Assembly (NCBI GenBank): GCA_036508135.1
Contig: DATCHW010000247.1
Location: 1-23,370, forward strand
From: DATCHW01 sp036508135
GTDB lineage: Bacteria > Bacteroidota > Ignavibacteria > Tepidaquicellales > Tepidaquicellaceae
Length of the DNA: 23,370 nucleotides
Direction: 5' to 3'
Positions within the stretch are counted from its first letter, which is position 1. The number at the start of each line of letters is the position of its first letter. The position numbers and the translations under genes were made by a program. Shown here piece after piece: positions 1 through 9,203 of the stretch. The notes below the pieces were generated by a model. It saw nothing but the letters and a program-made list of their open reading frames with translations. It made no database searches and had not been told where the DNA came from.

Positions 1-54
1 GCGAAGGAGCTATTAAAAAGTATAATAAAAAAAATTAAGCTGTTTATTATTTAA
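1..54 (+). CDS. possible 3' end of an upstream gene (partial)
   Basis: Frame 1 is open from the window edge to a TAA at 52-54, giving a lysine- and isoleucine-rich tail (AKELLKSIIKKIKLFII). Frame 3 is also open to a TAA at 36-38, so the frame is uncertain. The terminator at 84-123 makes it likely that some plus-strand gene ends here, but too little is visible to identify it. Confidence 0.2.
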   Translation, partial: AKELLKSIIKKIKLFII

Positions 55-83
55 ATGTCTTGAATTAATATTATTTTAAGCGA

Positions 84-123
84 AACAGGCCTTGTACAGA
101 CTAACATCAAGGACTGTTTTTTT
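84..123 (+). terminator. Rho-independent terminator before the defence operon
   Basis: The arms AACAG-G-CCTTG (84-94) and CAAGG-A-CTGTT (108-118) pair with a single internal mismatch around a 13-nt loop. They are followed by an uninterrupted T run to 123. The hairpin ends upstream plus-strand transcription and isolates the operon that starts at about 231. No gene is visible between here and 230. Confidence 0.75.
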
Positions 124-230
124 AAAGGATTATATCGAAAAAGCGATTTATGAGGAAAACTGTTAAATAATCATATTTGTATATAATAAAATTAAGAAGT
201 TAGTTATTATTGTACAAACCCACTAAAAAT

Positions 231-2171
231 ATGAATGGAGAATCTTTAAGAATTACTCAAGACCTGTTAGAAAAACTAAAATCTGTTTTCCCCGAAATCG
301 TAACTGAAGGAAAAATTGATTGGGAAAAACTTCAGGTCTCTCTCGGGAAAGAGAATGCTGAATTTAGTAACGAAAGATATGTGCTGAACTGGGCAGGAAA
401 AGCGGAGGCTTTTAAAGTATTGCAACAATCCACAACTGCAACACTGAAACCAGTAAATGAAGAATCCATAAACTTTGACACAACTGAAAATGTATTTATT
501 GAAGGTGAAAATCTTGAAGTTCTGAAAGTTTTACAGAAGGCTTACTATGGAAAAATTAAAGTTATAGATATTGACCCGCCTTATAATACAGGTAGCGACA
601 GCTTTATCTATCCCGATAGTTTCAAGGAAAGCAGGGAAGAATATCAGAAAAGAATTGGTGAAAAAGACGAAGAAGGTTATTTAATGAAAGAGGGTTTTTT
701 CCGTAAGAACAGCAAAGATAGCGGACATTACCACAGCAATTGGCTTAGTATGATGTATCCCCGTTTGTTCCTTGCAAAAAACTTATTGCGTGATGACGGT
801 GTTATTTTCGTTCATATTGATGATAATGAAGTTCATAATCTACGGATGATAATGAATGAAATATTTGGAGAGGAAAATTTTGTTGGCTGCTTTATTTGGA
901 GAAAAAAAGAGGGTGGTGGACAAACGGATGAGTTTTTTGTTACGGAACATGAGTATATTTTAGTGTTTAGAAAATCCTCAAAGTTTAATTGGCAAGATGA
1001 AATAGGAGATGATAATGAAACAAATTATAAATTATCTGATGAAAAGGGAAAATATAAAATTGTAAAACTTGCTAAATGGGGAAGTGGAGCTAGAAAAGAA
1101 GATAGACCAACAATGCATTTTCCAATTATTGCTCCTGATAACACAGAAATTTTACCAAAAGCACCAGATGGTAGTGCAGGCAGATGGAGATTAGGTAAAA
1201 AGAAAATGGATTTAATAATAAAATCAAATAGTGTTCATTGGGAAAGAGCAAAAGATGAATGGCTTCCTTATGAAAAAATTTATTTTGACCCTAACAAAGG
1301 AAAAACAATCAAAGACAGAAGTATTTTGTACAATATAGCAAATACAGGAGATGGTACTAATGTATTGACTGAACTTTTTAGAGTTAAAGATATTTTTGAT
1401 AATCCTAAGCCTATCGAACTTGAGATAAAATTTATTGAGAACAATGTTGATGATGATGAAATTGTTCTTGATTTTTTTTGTGGTTCTGCATCCACTGCAC
1501 ATGCTATAATTGAACAAAATATGAAAGATGGGATAAATAGAAAATACATTTTAGTTCAATTACCAGAAGAAACAAAAGAAAATAGTGTAGCTCGACTTAA
1601 TGGGATTAATACTATTTCTGAATTAGCTATAGAGCGAATCCGCAGAGTGATAAAGAAAATAGAAAACAAAAAGAAAGAGAAACCCGAATTATTTGAGAAT
1701 GGGAATCTTGATTTGGGATTCAAAGTCTTCAAACTCTCATCATCAAATTTTAAAATTTGGAGAGGAAGCGAAATTACCGTTGATAATTTAGAAATCCAAT
1801 TAGATGCGTTTACAAATCCCGTAAAAGAAGGAAGTGAAACAGAAAATATGCTTTATGAATTAATACTCAAAGCAGGCTATTTACTAACAGACAAAGTCGA
1901 ATATGTCATTGCGAGCGGAGCGAAGCAATCTGCCACAAATGTCATTGCGAGCAAAGCGAAGCAATCTAATGAATTTGGATATTATTCCATCAACAATGGT
2001 GAGCTGATTATCGCATTGGACAAAATGAATCAAAAATTAATTGACAAAATAATATCAGCTAAGCCGAAAAAAGTAATAACACTCGACAAATTATTCACAG
2101 GCAACGACCAGCTAAAAACAAACACCGTCCTTCAAATGAAGGACGCCGAAATAGATTTTAAAACTATATAG
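231..2171 (+). CDS. mod: type III restriction-modification system methyltransferase (Mod)
   Basis: Adenine-N6 DNA methyltransferase that also recognises the site for the type III Mod-Res complex. Numbered from ATG 231, the N-terminal region (MNGESLRITQ) is typical of type III Mod proteins. The catalytic DPPY motif is at about 115-118 (IDPPYNTGSD) and the SAM-binding motif DFFCGSAST at about 414-422. Motif IV before motif I is the beta-class order. Length (about 646 aa) is normal. A TTG at 210 would add seven residues; I prefer ATG 231 because it fits the family start. An in-frame tandem of a repetitive palindromic sequence adds about 24 residues near 559-582, in the C-terminal part and outside the catalytic core. 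The stop lies 1 bp before the next gene. The family call is firm; target sequence unknown. Confidence 0.95.
   Translation: MNGESLRITQDLLEKLKSVFPEIVTEGKIDWEKLQVSLGKENAEFSNERYVLNWAGKAEAFKVLQQSTTATLKPVNEESINFDTTENVFIEGENLEVLKVLQKAYYGKIKVIDIDPPYNTGSDSFIYPDSFKESREEYQKRIGEKDEEGYLMKEGFFRKNSKDSGHYHSNWLSMMYPRLFLAKNLLRDDGVIFVHIDDNEVHNLRMIMNEIFGEENFVGCFIWRKKEGGGQTDEFFVTEHEYILVFRKSSKFNWQDEIGDDNETNYKLSDEKGKYKIVKLAKWGSGARKEDRPTMHFPIIAPDNTEILPKAPDGSAGRWRLGKKKMDLIIKSNSVHWERAKDEWLPYEKIYFDPNKGKTIKDRSILYNIANTGDGTNVLTELFRVKDIFDNPKPIELEIKFIENNVDDDEIVLDFFCGSASTAHAIIEQNMKDGINRKYILVQLPEETKENSVARLNGINTISELAIERIRRVIKKIENKKKEKPELFENGNLDLGFKVFKLSSSNFKIWRGSEITVDNLEIQLDAFTNPVKEGSETENMLYELILKAGYLLTDKVEYVIASGAKQSATNVIASKAKQSNEFGYYSINNGELIIALDKMNQKLIDKIISAKPKKVITLDKLFTGNDQLKTNTVLQMKDAEIDFKTI
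1905..1967 (+). repeat. two tandem copies of a palindromic repeat inside mod
   Basis: The 27-nt unit GTCATTGCGAGCGGAGCGAA+GCAATCT lies at 1905-1931 and again at 1941-1967 with two base changes, a 36-nt period. Each unit begins and ends with the complementary ATTGC/GCAAT. Because 36 is a multiple of three, both are read in frame as VIASGAKQS and VIASKAKQS. This matches the dispersed GTCATTGCGAGC...GAAGCAATC repeats that I recall from Bacteroidota-type genomes. No third copy was seen in the window. Confidence 0.85.
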
Positions 2172-2172
2172 T

Positions 2173-3399
2173 ATGATAAAAATAATTGATAAAAGAATAA
2201 TATTATCTAAATTAATTTCTCCAAGAAGAGACTTTAAACGACCAATTTATAATTGGCATTCTTTTAAGCACAGTTATTCGAAAGAATTAGTTGATACGTT
2301 TATTAAAGAATTTGAATTAAAAAAGGGTTCCTGGGTTTTAGACCCATTTTGTGGTGGTGGGACTACTTTACTTGCGAGTAAACAAGCTGGATTAAATTCC
2401 AATGGCTATGATATCCTTCCATTCTCAGTGTTTCTTAGCAATGTAAAAACTGATGAACATGATTTGCAACGACTAAAAGATGTAAGAAAGAAGTTTCAAA
2501 AAATCGATGGAAATATAAATACTTCATTTGTTTTACCGAACTTATCAATTGCACAAAAAGCCTTCAGACCAAAAATTGAGGAGCAACTTTTTCAAATCAA
2601 AGAAAGAGTGAACATAATTGACGATATTACTACCCGTAATTTTTTCAATCTTGCATTTCTAAGTATTCTTGAACTTGTTAGTAATACTTCTAAAACAGGT
2701 GGATTTTTAAGAATAGTTAATAATAAATTTATCACCGATAAAGTATGGCCAACTTTTTTAAATAGAGTTGATGCTATGATAAAAGATGTTGAGCAATCTA
2801 AGCTATCATTACAGAAAAATGTAACAACTAAAGCATTTTATAGCGATGCCAGAGAAATAAATTCAGAAATACAATACAACGCAATTATCACTTCACCACC
2901 CTACCCGAATAGACATGATTATACAAGAATTTATGCCTTAGAATTGATGTTTGATTTTGTAAAGAGTAATGATGAAATAAAACAAATTCGGTATGAAACC
3001 CTTCGTTCTCATGTAGAAGCAAGAAAGAAATATGAAGCTGAGAATTATATTCAGCCAAAACCATTAAATAAAATGATAAAACAAATAAAAAAGAATGGAG
3101 TTAATAATTTAAAAGTAACTGAAATGCTTGAAGGTTATTTTGAAGATATGTATTTAGCCCTTTCTCAAATGAAGCAAAGATTAAAAAAACAAGGTAAAAT
3201 CGCTTTAGTCGTTAGTAATGTAAGATTCTCGGGAGTAAATATTCCTGTTGATGAACTGTTGGCAAATATTGGTGAACAAACAGGATTAAAAACCAAGGGC
3301 ATTTGGCTTGCAAGAAATCGAGGCAATAGTGCTCAACAAGTAAATGAATATTGTAGAAAACCTTCTAGAGAAAGTATTATTATCTGGGAGAAAAAATAA
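2173..3399 (+). CDS. second site-specific DNA methyltransferase
   Basis: SAM-dependent DNA methyltransferase of the N4-cytosine/N6-adenine type. The SAM-binding motif DPFCGGGTT is at residues 57-65, followed by an acidic strand end (GYDILP). The catalytic TSPPY is at 240-244, followed by NRHDYTRIYALEL. Motif I precedes motif IV, the opposite order to Mod, so this is a different methylase class and not a duplicate. It starts 1 bp after mod and ends 4 bp before the SIR2 gene, so it is co-transcribed. It could protect a second site, perhaps one cut by a nuclease further down the operon. That pairing is inference. Confidence 0.85.
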   Translation: MIKIIDKRIILSKLISPRRDFKRPIYNWHSFKHSYSKELVDTFIKEFELKKGSWVLDPFCGGGTTLLASKQAGLNSNGYDILPFSVFLSNVKTDEHDLQRLKDVRKKFQKIDGNINTSFVLPNLSIAQKAFRPKIEEQLFQIKERVNIIDDITTRNFFNLAFLSILELVSNTSKTGGFLRIVNNKFITDKVWPTFLNRVDAMIKDVEQSKLSLQKNVTTKAFYSDAREINSEIQYNAIITSPPYPNRHDYTRIYALELMFDFVKSNDEIKQIRYETLRSHVEARKKYEAENYIQPKPLNKMIKQIKKNGVNNLKVTEMLEGYFEDMYLALSQMKQRLKKQGKIALVVSNVRFSGVNIPVDELLANIGEQTGLKTKGIWLARNRGNSAQQVNEYCRKPSRESIIIWEKK

Positions 3400-3403
3400 A
3401 TCT

Positions 3404-4462
3404 ATGTCAAAGAAAAAAGTAGTTTATTTATTCGGAGCAGGTGCGACTCAAGCAGTTTTGAAATCAAATAATCCATTAGATGGTTTGTTAATAAAAGATA
3501 TTCAAGAACAAATTAAAAAAAAATATACATCAAAAGACTTAGATGGTAAAATTTGGAACGAACTTATATCCATAAACAGCGATATTGAACATTTAATAAC
3601 TGTATTAGAGACCCAACACAAAAATACAGCTTCTGAAAAAATTAGAAAGTATTACAGAGAATCAATTATTGAAATCGCAGAACCTATTTCAAAAAGTTTA
3701 TCTGAAAAAAATTTATACTCAGTATTAATTGATTATTATAATATTAGCAAATTGGATGAAGAGTTATTGTGTTTTATAACACTCAATTATGAAGATATAC
3801 TTGAAAGAATAATAAAATCATGTTTTAATCTTGAAATTGATTATGCTTTACATTCAAATAAGAAAAAATCCAAGACAGATGCTATAAAAGTTTTAAAGTT
3901 ACATGGTTCATTTAATTGGCGAAATACAAGACCTGTAAGTATCATAAAAATGACAACAAAAAATTCATATAATTCATTATGGATTCCACCTGGGGTTGAA
4001 AAGAGAAAAGATAATTATCCGTTCAATATTTTATGGGGTCAAGCAACAGAATATTTAATGCAATGTGATATTCTTAGAGTAGTTGGTTGTTCGTTGAGTA
4101 GGAATGATTGGGGTTTAATCCCGATATTATATACTATTCAAAAATTTAATGATTCAAAAATGAATACTGAAATTGAAATTATTGATTATCCTTCAACTGC
4201 ACTTAATATTATTGAAAATTATAAATATATGAAATTTTGTTCAATAACAGATATACCTGAATTTTTAGAATTTCATAAAAAAAAGTTGCCAGCTGCTTCT
4301 GATAGTGAGTTAATAAAAGAAATCAAAGCAAAATTTTCTGATAAAGATAAATCAAATCCATTTTATGAATGGTTAGATGCAAAGATTGATTTCTTGATTG
4401 ATAAGAAAGTCGACATAAAAACTCCAAAAAATATTGTTTATAACTTTTATCATAAAATATGA
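3404..4462 (+). CDS. SIR2-like domain protein (predicted NAD-binding defence effector)
   Basis: Numbered from ATG 3404, 4 bp after the methylase stop. An upstream in-frame ATG at 3344 lies inside the methylase gene and is less likely. Visible SIR2-family features are a Rossmann-type GAGAT near 11-15 (YLFGAGATQAV), ITLNYED at 125-131, LKLHGSFNW with the likely catalytic His at 167, and VVGCSLSRND. SIR2 domains in phage-defence systems (ThsA, DSR, SIR2-HerA, short Argonaute partners) hydrolyse NAD+ to stop growth of infected cells. This protein may do the same, but activity is inferred. The rest, about 140 C-terminal residues, has no domain I recognise. It overlaps the DUF262 gene by 4 bp (ATGA), indicating translational coupling. 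Confidence 0.85.
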   Translation: MSKKKVVYLFGAGATQAVLKSNNPLDGLLIKDIQEQIKKKYTSKDLDGKIWNELISINSDIEHLITVLETQHKNTASEKIRKYYRESIIEIAEPISKSLSEKNLYSVLIDYYNISKLDEELLCFITLNYEDILERIIKSCFNLEIDYALHSNKKKSKTDAIKVLKLHGSFNWRNTRPVSIIKMTTKNSYNSLWIPPGVEKRKDNYPFNILWGQATEYLMQCDILRVVGCSLSRNDWGLIPILYTIQKFNDSKMNTEIEIIDYPSTALNIIENYKYMKFCSITDIPEFLEFHKKKLPAASDSELIKEIKAKFSDKDKSNPFYEWLDAKIDFLIDKKVDIKTPKNIVYNFYHKI

Positions 4463-5562
4463 AAAAGATTAATCTTAAATGGTCAATTGAACACCTTATT
4501 AAAACATATAAGGCAATAGAATTCCCTGAATTTCAACGCGAACCTACTGTATGGGGATTAGACAAGAAAAGAAAGCTTATTGATTCTATTCTACGTGACT
4601 TCGATATAGCAAGCATTTATTTATTTAAGCGACCTGATGGTATATATGAATGTATAGATGGTCGTCAAAGAATTAATACAATTATTTCCTTTCTGGGATT
4701 AAATGAAGATCATCAAGATAATTCATTTGGAGATTACAATAACAATTTTAAATTTATTAGTTCAGATGAATTATTAGGAAGTGATTTATTAAAAGATTTT
4801 GATAACAAAATTTTTGAACAATTTAACCCTGCCCAACGGAAAAAGATTCTTCAATATCAATTTAATGTAATTGAGATTGCTGAACTTAATAATGATGGGG
4901 AGGAGTTAAATTTAATGTTTCTGCGGTTACAACTTGGAGCACCTTTAAATGCAGGTGAAAAATTAAATGCAATGGTAGGAGACATGAAAGATTTTATATT
5001 TCATAAATTAGGAAAAAATAAATACATCCATTTTTTAAATATTCCAAAAAGAAGATTTGCAAGGGAACTTATTGCTGCACAAATTGCTATAAATTTCTTT
5101 TCTTTGAATGAAAAGAAAGGTTATGAAAGAGCACGTTTCATTGATTTACAAGAATTTTTCAAAGAACATTTAAAATTTAATCCTAACGATAAAAAGTTGG
5201 CCACTCTTTTGGAAGAAAGACTAAATGATGTATATAAACATGTTTCTACTACAAGTTCTTTGATTTTAAAAAATAAAGCAATTGGTCTTAGCGTCTTTTT
5301 CTTTATTGTTTATTTAATTCTAAATCAAAAAGAAAAACAAATTAAGCAATTTATTAAATTCTTAAATGAATTTTTAAAGCGATTAAAAAATCAGGTGGCA
5401 AAAGGAATTGATATTGACAAAGAATATAGAGATTTATTAAAATTTCAAACTTACATTTCACAGGCTGCCGTGGAAAAATATGCTATTGAGAATCGTCAAA
5501 AATTTTTAGAAGAATATTTTAATTATTATGTTGAAAATGAAAAAATTATTGGCGATAAATAA
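4459..5562 (+). CDS. DUF262 domain protein (GmrSD/ParB-like)
   Basis: The N-terminal half is a DUF262 domain: FPEFQRE at 22-28, then IDGRQRINTIISFL with the DGRQR signature at 67-71. DUF262 belongs to the ParB/Srx-like fold and forms the GmrS half of type IV GmrSD restriction enzymes, where a nucleotide-hydrolysing role is proposed. At 367 aa, no C-terminal DUF1524 HNH nuclease is visible. A DNA-cutting activity of its own is therefore not supported, and the effector may be the coupled SIR2 protein or Res. The C-terminal half is helical and lysine-rich. The start overlaps the SIR2 stop, and the stop is 8 bp before res. Confidence 0.88.
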   Translation: MKKINLKWSIEHLIKTYKAIEFPEFQREPTVWGLDKKRKLIDSILRDFDIASIYLFKRPDGIYECIDGRQRINTIISFLGLNEDHQDNSFGDYNNNFKFISSDELLGSDLLKDFDNKIFEQFNPAQRKKILQYQFNVIEIAELNNDGEELNLMFLRLQLGAPLNAGEKLNAMVGDMKDFIFHKLGKNKYIHFLNIPKRRFARELIAAQIAINFFSLNEKKGYERARFIDLQEFFKEHLKFNPNDKKLATLLEERLNDVYKHVSTTSSLILKNKAIGLSVFFFIVYLILNQKEKQIKQFIKFLNEFLKRLKNQVAKGIDIDKEYRDLLKFQTYISQAAVEKYAIENRQKFLEEYFNYYVENEKIIGDK

Positions 5563-5570
5563 AACCCCTT

Positions 5571-8225
5571 ATGCTTAAACTCCACTTTGATAGCAAACAA
5601 GAATTTCAATTAGAAGCAGTAAAGTCCATCACAGATATTTTTGAAGGACAGCCATTGAGCGGCGGGGATTTTGAATTCTCAATTTCTCAACAGGGTGCAT
5701 TGCTTACAGAAAATGGTTTCGGGAATAAGTTAGAATTTTCCAAATTAGATCAATTGACAGAAAATATAAAGCAAGTTCAGAAAATTAATGGTTTGAAAAT
5801 TTCTACTGCAGACGAGATTGAAAGTAATGGATGGAATTTCTCTGTTGAAATGGAAACAGGAACGGGGAAAACTTATGTTTATCTGCGAACCATTTATGAA
5901 CTGAATAAACTATACGGATTTAAGAAATTTGTTATCGTTGTTCCCTCAATTGCCATTCGTGAAGGTGTATTGAAAAATCTACAAATCACAGAAGATCATT
6001 TCCAAAACCTTTACGATAAAGTTCAGGTAACTTCCGATGTCTACGACAGCAAAAAGGTTTCTAATCTTAGAGGATTTGCATCTGCAAACTCTATACAGAT
6101 TTTAGTAATTAATATTGATTCTTTTGCGAAAGATTTAAATATTATTAATAAGCCTAACGACAAACTTACAGGAAAAAAGCCAATTGAATTTATTCAAAGT
6201 ACTAATCCGATAGCAATTATTGATGAACCTCAGAACATGGAGACGGATATTCGTAAAAAAGCAATTGCTAATTTGAATCCACTTTGCACACTTCGGTATT
6301 CGGCGACTCACACAAACCTATACAACTTGATGTATTCGCTTAATCCTGTAAAGGCTTATGATTTAGGTCTTGTAAAACAAATAGAGGTTGATTCTGTATT
6401 AAGTGAGAACGATTTTAACAGTCCATATCTACAGTTGGAAAACATTAACAGAACAGGGAATTCAATAAAAGCAAAAATCAAAATTGATGTAATTTCAACA
6501 GATGGTATTAAAAGGAAATCAGTAACTGCAAGCGGTAAGAATAATGATTTGTTTAAGCTATCAAATGAAAATGAGAGATATGAAAGTATTAAGATTCAGG
6601 AATTCGATTTCGGTAACGAGCAGATAGAATTATCAAACGGAACAGTCTTGAAAAAAGGTGAAACTCAGGGAGGAATGGATGATGAGGTTATGAAATTTAT
6701 GATAGGTAAAACAGTTGAGGAGCATCTCAGGAAAGAAAAGATATATAAAGACAAAGGAATAAAAGTACTTTCGCTTTTTTTTATAGATAAGGTTAAAAAC
6801 TATAGAGAATATGACCCGGATGGAAAACCAAATAAAGGAAAGTTTGCAAAATGGTTTGAAGAGTTATATCAAAAGGAAATCACAAAACCTGTTTACAGAG
6901 ATTTAATTCCTTTTACAGTTGAAGACATACACAATGGTTATTTTTCACAAGACAGTAAGGGAAGAGTTAAAGATACATTAGGAGAATCGCAATCTGATGA
7001 TGATACATATAAGCTTATAATGCAGGATAAAGAAAAACTACTTGACTTGAACATTCCTCTTCGTTTTATCTTTAGCCATTCTGCTTTACGTGAAGGTTGG
7101 GATAATCCGAATGTTTTTCAGATTTGTACATTAAATGAAACCAAATCGGAAATTAAAAAACGTCAGGAAATTGGCAGGGGTTTGCGTTTATCTGTTAATC
7201 AGGATGGTCAAAGAATATTCGAGCGAAACATCAATAAACTAACTGTAGTTGCTAACGAAAAATATGAAGACTTTGCAAGAGAGTTGCAAAGGGAAATACA
7301 GGAAGATTGCGGTGTAGCGTTCGAGGGAAGAATTAAAAACAAGAATGCGAAAAAGAAAGTAAAATACAGAAAAGGATTTGAAGTAGACCCGAAATTTTTA
7401 CAGATATGGGAAAAAATTAAGTTTAAAACCAAATATAATGTAAATTATGATACTGATAATCTTATCACACTTGCCACAAATGAAGTGAATAAGATGGATG
7501 AGACAAAAAAGCCAACAATCAGGTCAACAAAAAGAAAGATTTTGATTACTGGAGAAGGAGTGGATGGTTTATTAGTAAGCGATAGTGTGGTAGATGAACA
7601 TGGTTTACAATTTGATATTCCTGATATGCTGGCATTCATACAAAGTAAAACGGAATTAACTAGAAACACTATTTTGGAAATACTGAAAAAGTCAAAGCGA
7701 CTAAATGAAATATTGATTAATCCTCAATTGTTTATGGATAATGCCGTATCGAAAATTAAAGAAGTGTTACACCAATTAATGATTGACGGGATTAAATATG
7801 AAATAATTGGAAGTAAGGTATATGAAATGACACTGTTCGATGACTCTAATTTTGAGATATACATAGATGAGTTTACTCACGTTGTTAAAGATGCGGACAA
7901 AACAATTTACAAAAATTATATTCCTCTTGATAGCGGTGTAGAAAACCAGTTTGCAAAGGATTGTGAAAGCAGTGAACAAGTTGAATTTTATTTCAAACTT
8001 CCATTTTGGTTTGAAATAAAAACTCCAATCGGAAATTATCGTCCTGATTGGGCTGTGGTTTTTAAAGGGGAAAAGAAAATCTATTTTGTTGCTGAAACAA
8101 AGTCTGCTGGTCAGGAATTAAGAGGTAGTGAAAAGCTGAAAATAGATTGCGGAAAAGCGCATTTTAAAAACTTTGACGATGTTATATATAAGAGAGTTTC
8201 ATCAGTTACAGATTTAAGTAACTAA
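5571..8225 (+). CDS. res: type III restriction endonuclease subunit (Res)
   Basis: Superfamily 2 helicase-nuclease that, with Mod, uses ATP to signal along DNA and cuts near unmethylated sites. The Walker A motif METGTGKTY has GTGKT at 97-101, the Walker B-like IDEPQ is at 217-221, motif III SATH is at 244-247, and the motif VI-like QEIGRGLRL lies in the second RecA domain. The C-terminal PD-(D/E)XK nuclease shows RPDWAVV with Asp826 and VAETKS with Glu842 and Lys844. The length (884 aa) is in the normal range and all key residues are present, so the enzyme looks active. It is separated from its mod by three other genes, which is unusual. Confidence 0.95.
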   Translation: MLKLHFDSKQEFQLEAVKSITDIFEGQPLSGGDFEFSISQQGALLTENGFGNKLEFSKLDQLTENIKQVQKINGLKISTADEIESNGWNFSVEMETGTGKTYVYLRTIYELNKLYGFKKFVIVVPSIAIREGVLKNLQITEDHFQNLYDKVQVTSDVYDSKKVSNLRGFASANSIQILVINIDSFAKDLNIINKPNDKLTGKKPIEFIQSTNPIAIIDEPQNMETDIRKKAIANLNPLCTLRYSATHTNLYNLMYSLNPVKAYDLGLVKQIEVDSVLSENDFNSPYLQLENINRTGNSIKAKIKIDVISTDGIKRKSVTASGKNNDLFKLSNENERYESIKIQEFDFGNEQIELSNGTVLKKGETQGGMDDEVMKFMIGKTVEEHLRKEKIYKDKGIKVLSLFFIDKVKNYREYDPDGKPNKGKFAKWFEELYQKEITKPVYRDLIPFTVEDIHNGYFSQDSKGRVKDTLGESQSDDDTYKLIMQDKEKLLDLNIPLRFIFSHSALREGWDNPNVFQICTLNETKSEIKKRQEIGRGLRLSVNQDGQRIFERNINKLTVVANEKYEDFARELQREIQEDCGVAFEGRIKNKNAKKKVKYRKGFEVDPKFLQIWEKIKFKTKYNVNYDTDNLITLATNEVNKMDETKKPTIRSTKRKILITGEGVDGLLVSDSVVDEHGLQFDIPDMLAFIQSKTELTRNTILEILKKSKRLNEILINPQLFMDNAVSKIKEVLHQLMIDGIKYEIIGSKVYEMTLFDDSNFEIYIDEFTHVVKDADKTIYKNYIPLDSGVENQFAKDCESSEQVEFYFKLPFWFEIKTPIGNYRPDWAVVFKGEKKIYFVAETKSAGQELRGSEKLKIDCGKAHFKNFDDVIYKRVSSVTDLSN

Positions 8226-8270
8226 GAATAAACTCTTATAATTCACAATCAAAAACTACAACGATAAATT

Positions 8271-9137
8271 ATGAAAACCACTAATAAACAGGGATTAGTT
8301 TATTGTATACAGCCAGAACAATATGACATTTTTGATGAACGGATAAATAAACCGATTTGCATTAAAAACGTTGAAAACGGAATTGAGAAAGGTTCAATGG
8401 TATTTCAAGAATTAGATGAAGTATATTTTAAGAAAAATCCATTGACATATTTTCCTCCTAATAACGTTGGTCTATTATTATCAATAAGTAAAAACCATTT
8501 AAAAAATGCCAAAGAATTATTTAATACTGAAATTAATCCGAATAATGTAAATCATTCATTTGTAAATACGACTAATAACAAAAAAGAGTTTTTAAAACAA
8601 AAATCAAAGTTAGTAGCTGATTATATAGAAATAATCCAAGTTTGTATAGTCTTTGGCTATACAACTCTTGAAGCTTTTACTAATCTTAGTATTACTGAAG
8701 ATTATATATACAAAGTTAATATTAAAAAGAAAGGTGTTACAGAGCATTATGACAAAAGCGCAATAGAACGTTGGGTTAGTCTAAATGATAAAATTTCTAA
8801 GATATTAACCGATATTTATAAAACAAAGAAGGTTGAAGGTACAAAATTTTGGAGTTATTTTGTTAAGCTAGAAAAATACAGACATGATATAATTCATCAA
8901 AAATCAATAGAGAGAACGGACTTTTATAAAAAATATTTTACCAGTGATATTTTTGATATTTGTGCTTGCCCGGAATTAATCTTGAAGTTCTTTTATGAAG
9001 CAAACTCTTCAAAACAAAAAACAAATCCCTTATGGCCTTGGTTAATAAATAAAGATAAAGAATTTCCTTTTACAACAGACTTTAAACCTACTAACTTTGA
9101 GGTAATTGGCAATTTGTTTGAAGGAAAGAAAAAATAA
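8271..9137 (+). CDS. HEPN-like protein, possible RNase
   Basis: A 288-aa protein of unknown function. The middle is strongly helical, and near the end of that bundle stands KYRHDIIHQKS with Arg204 and His209. This fits the R-x4-6-H active-site motif of HEPN domains, which act as metal-independent RNases in many toxin and phage-defence systems. No other known domain was recognised. It starts 45 bp after res on the same strand, so it is probably part of the same transcript. The HEPN call rests on one motif plus helical context and is an inference; it could also be a structural HEPN-like bundle without activity. Confidence 0.5.
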   Translation: MKTTNKQGLVYCIQPEQYDIFDERINKPICIKNVENGIEKGSMVFQELDEVYFKKNPLTYFPPNNVGLLLSISKNHLKNAKELFNTEINPNNVNHSFVNTTNNKKEFLKQKSKLVADYIEIIQVCIVFGYTTLEAFTNLSITEDYIYKVNIKKKGVTEHYDKSAIERWVSLNDKISKILTDIYKTKKVEGTKFWSYFVKLEKYRHDIIHQKSIERTDFYKKYFTSDIFDICACPELILKFFYEANSSKQKTNPLWPWLINKDKEFPFTTDFKPTNFEVIGNLFEGKKK

Positions 9138-9203
9138 TGATAAAAATTTTATATTAAAGCTTCAATTGGAAATCGACTTTAAAATTGAATTAAATATTTA
9201 ATT

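Noticed and set aside
1224..1549. Two minus-strand open frames inside mod (97 and 89 codons)
   Set aside because: They lie opposite the well-supported mod gene and have low-complexity shadow-like translations.
7208..7979. Three minus-strand open frames inside res
   Set aside because: Antisense shadows of a full-length, motif-complete res gene.
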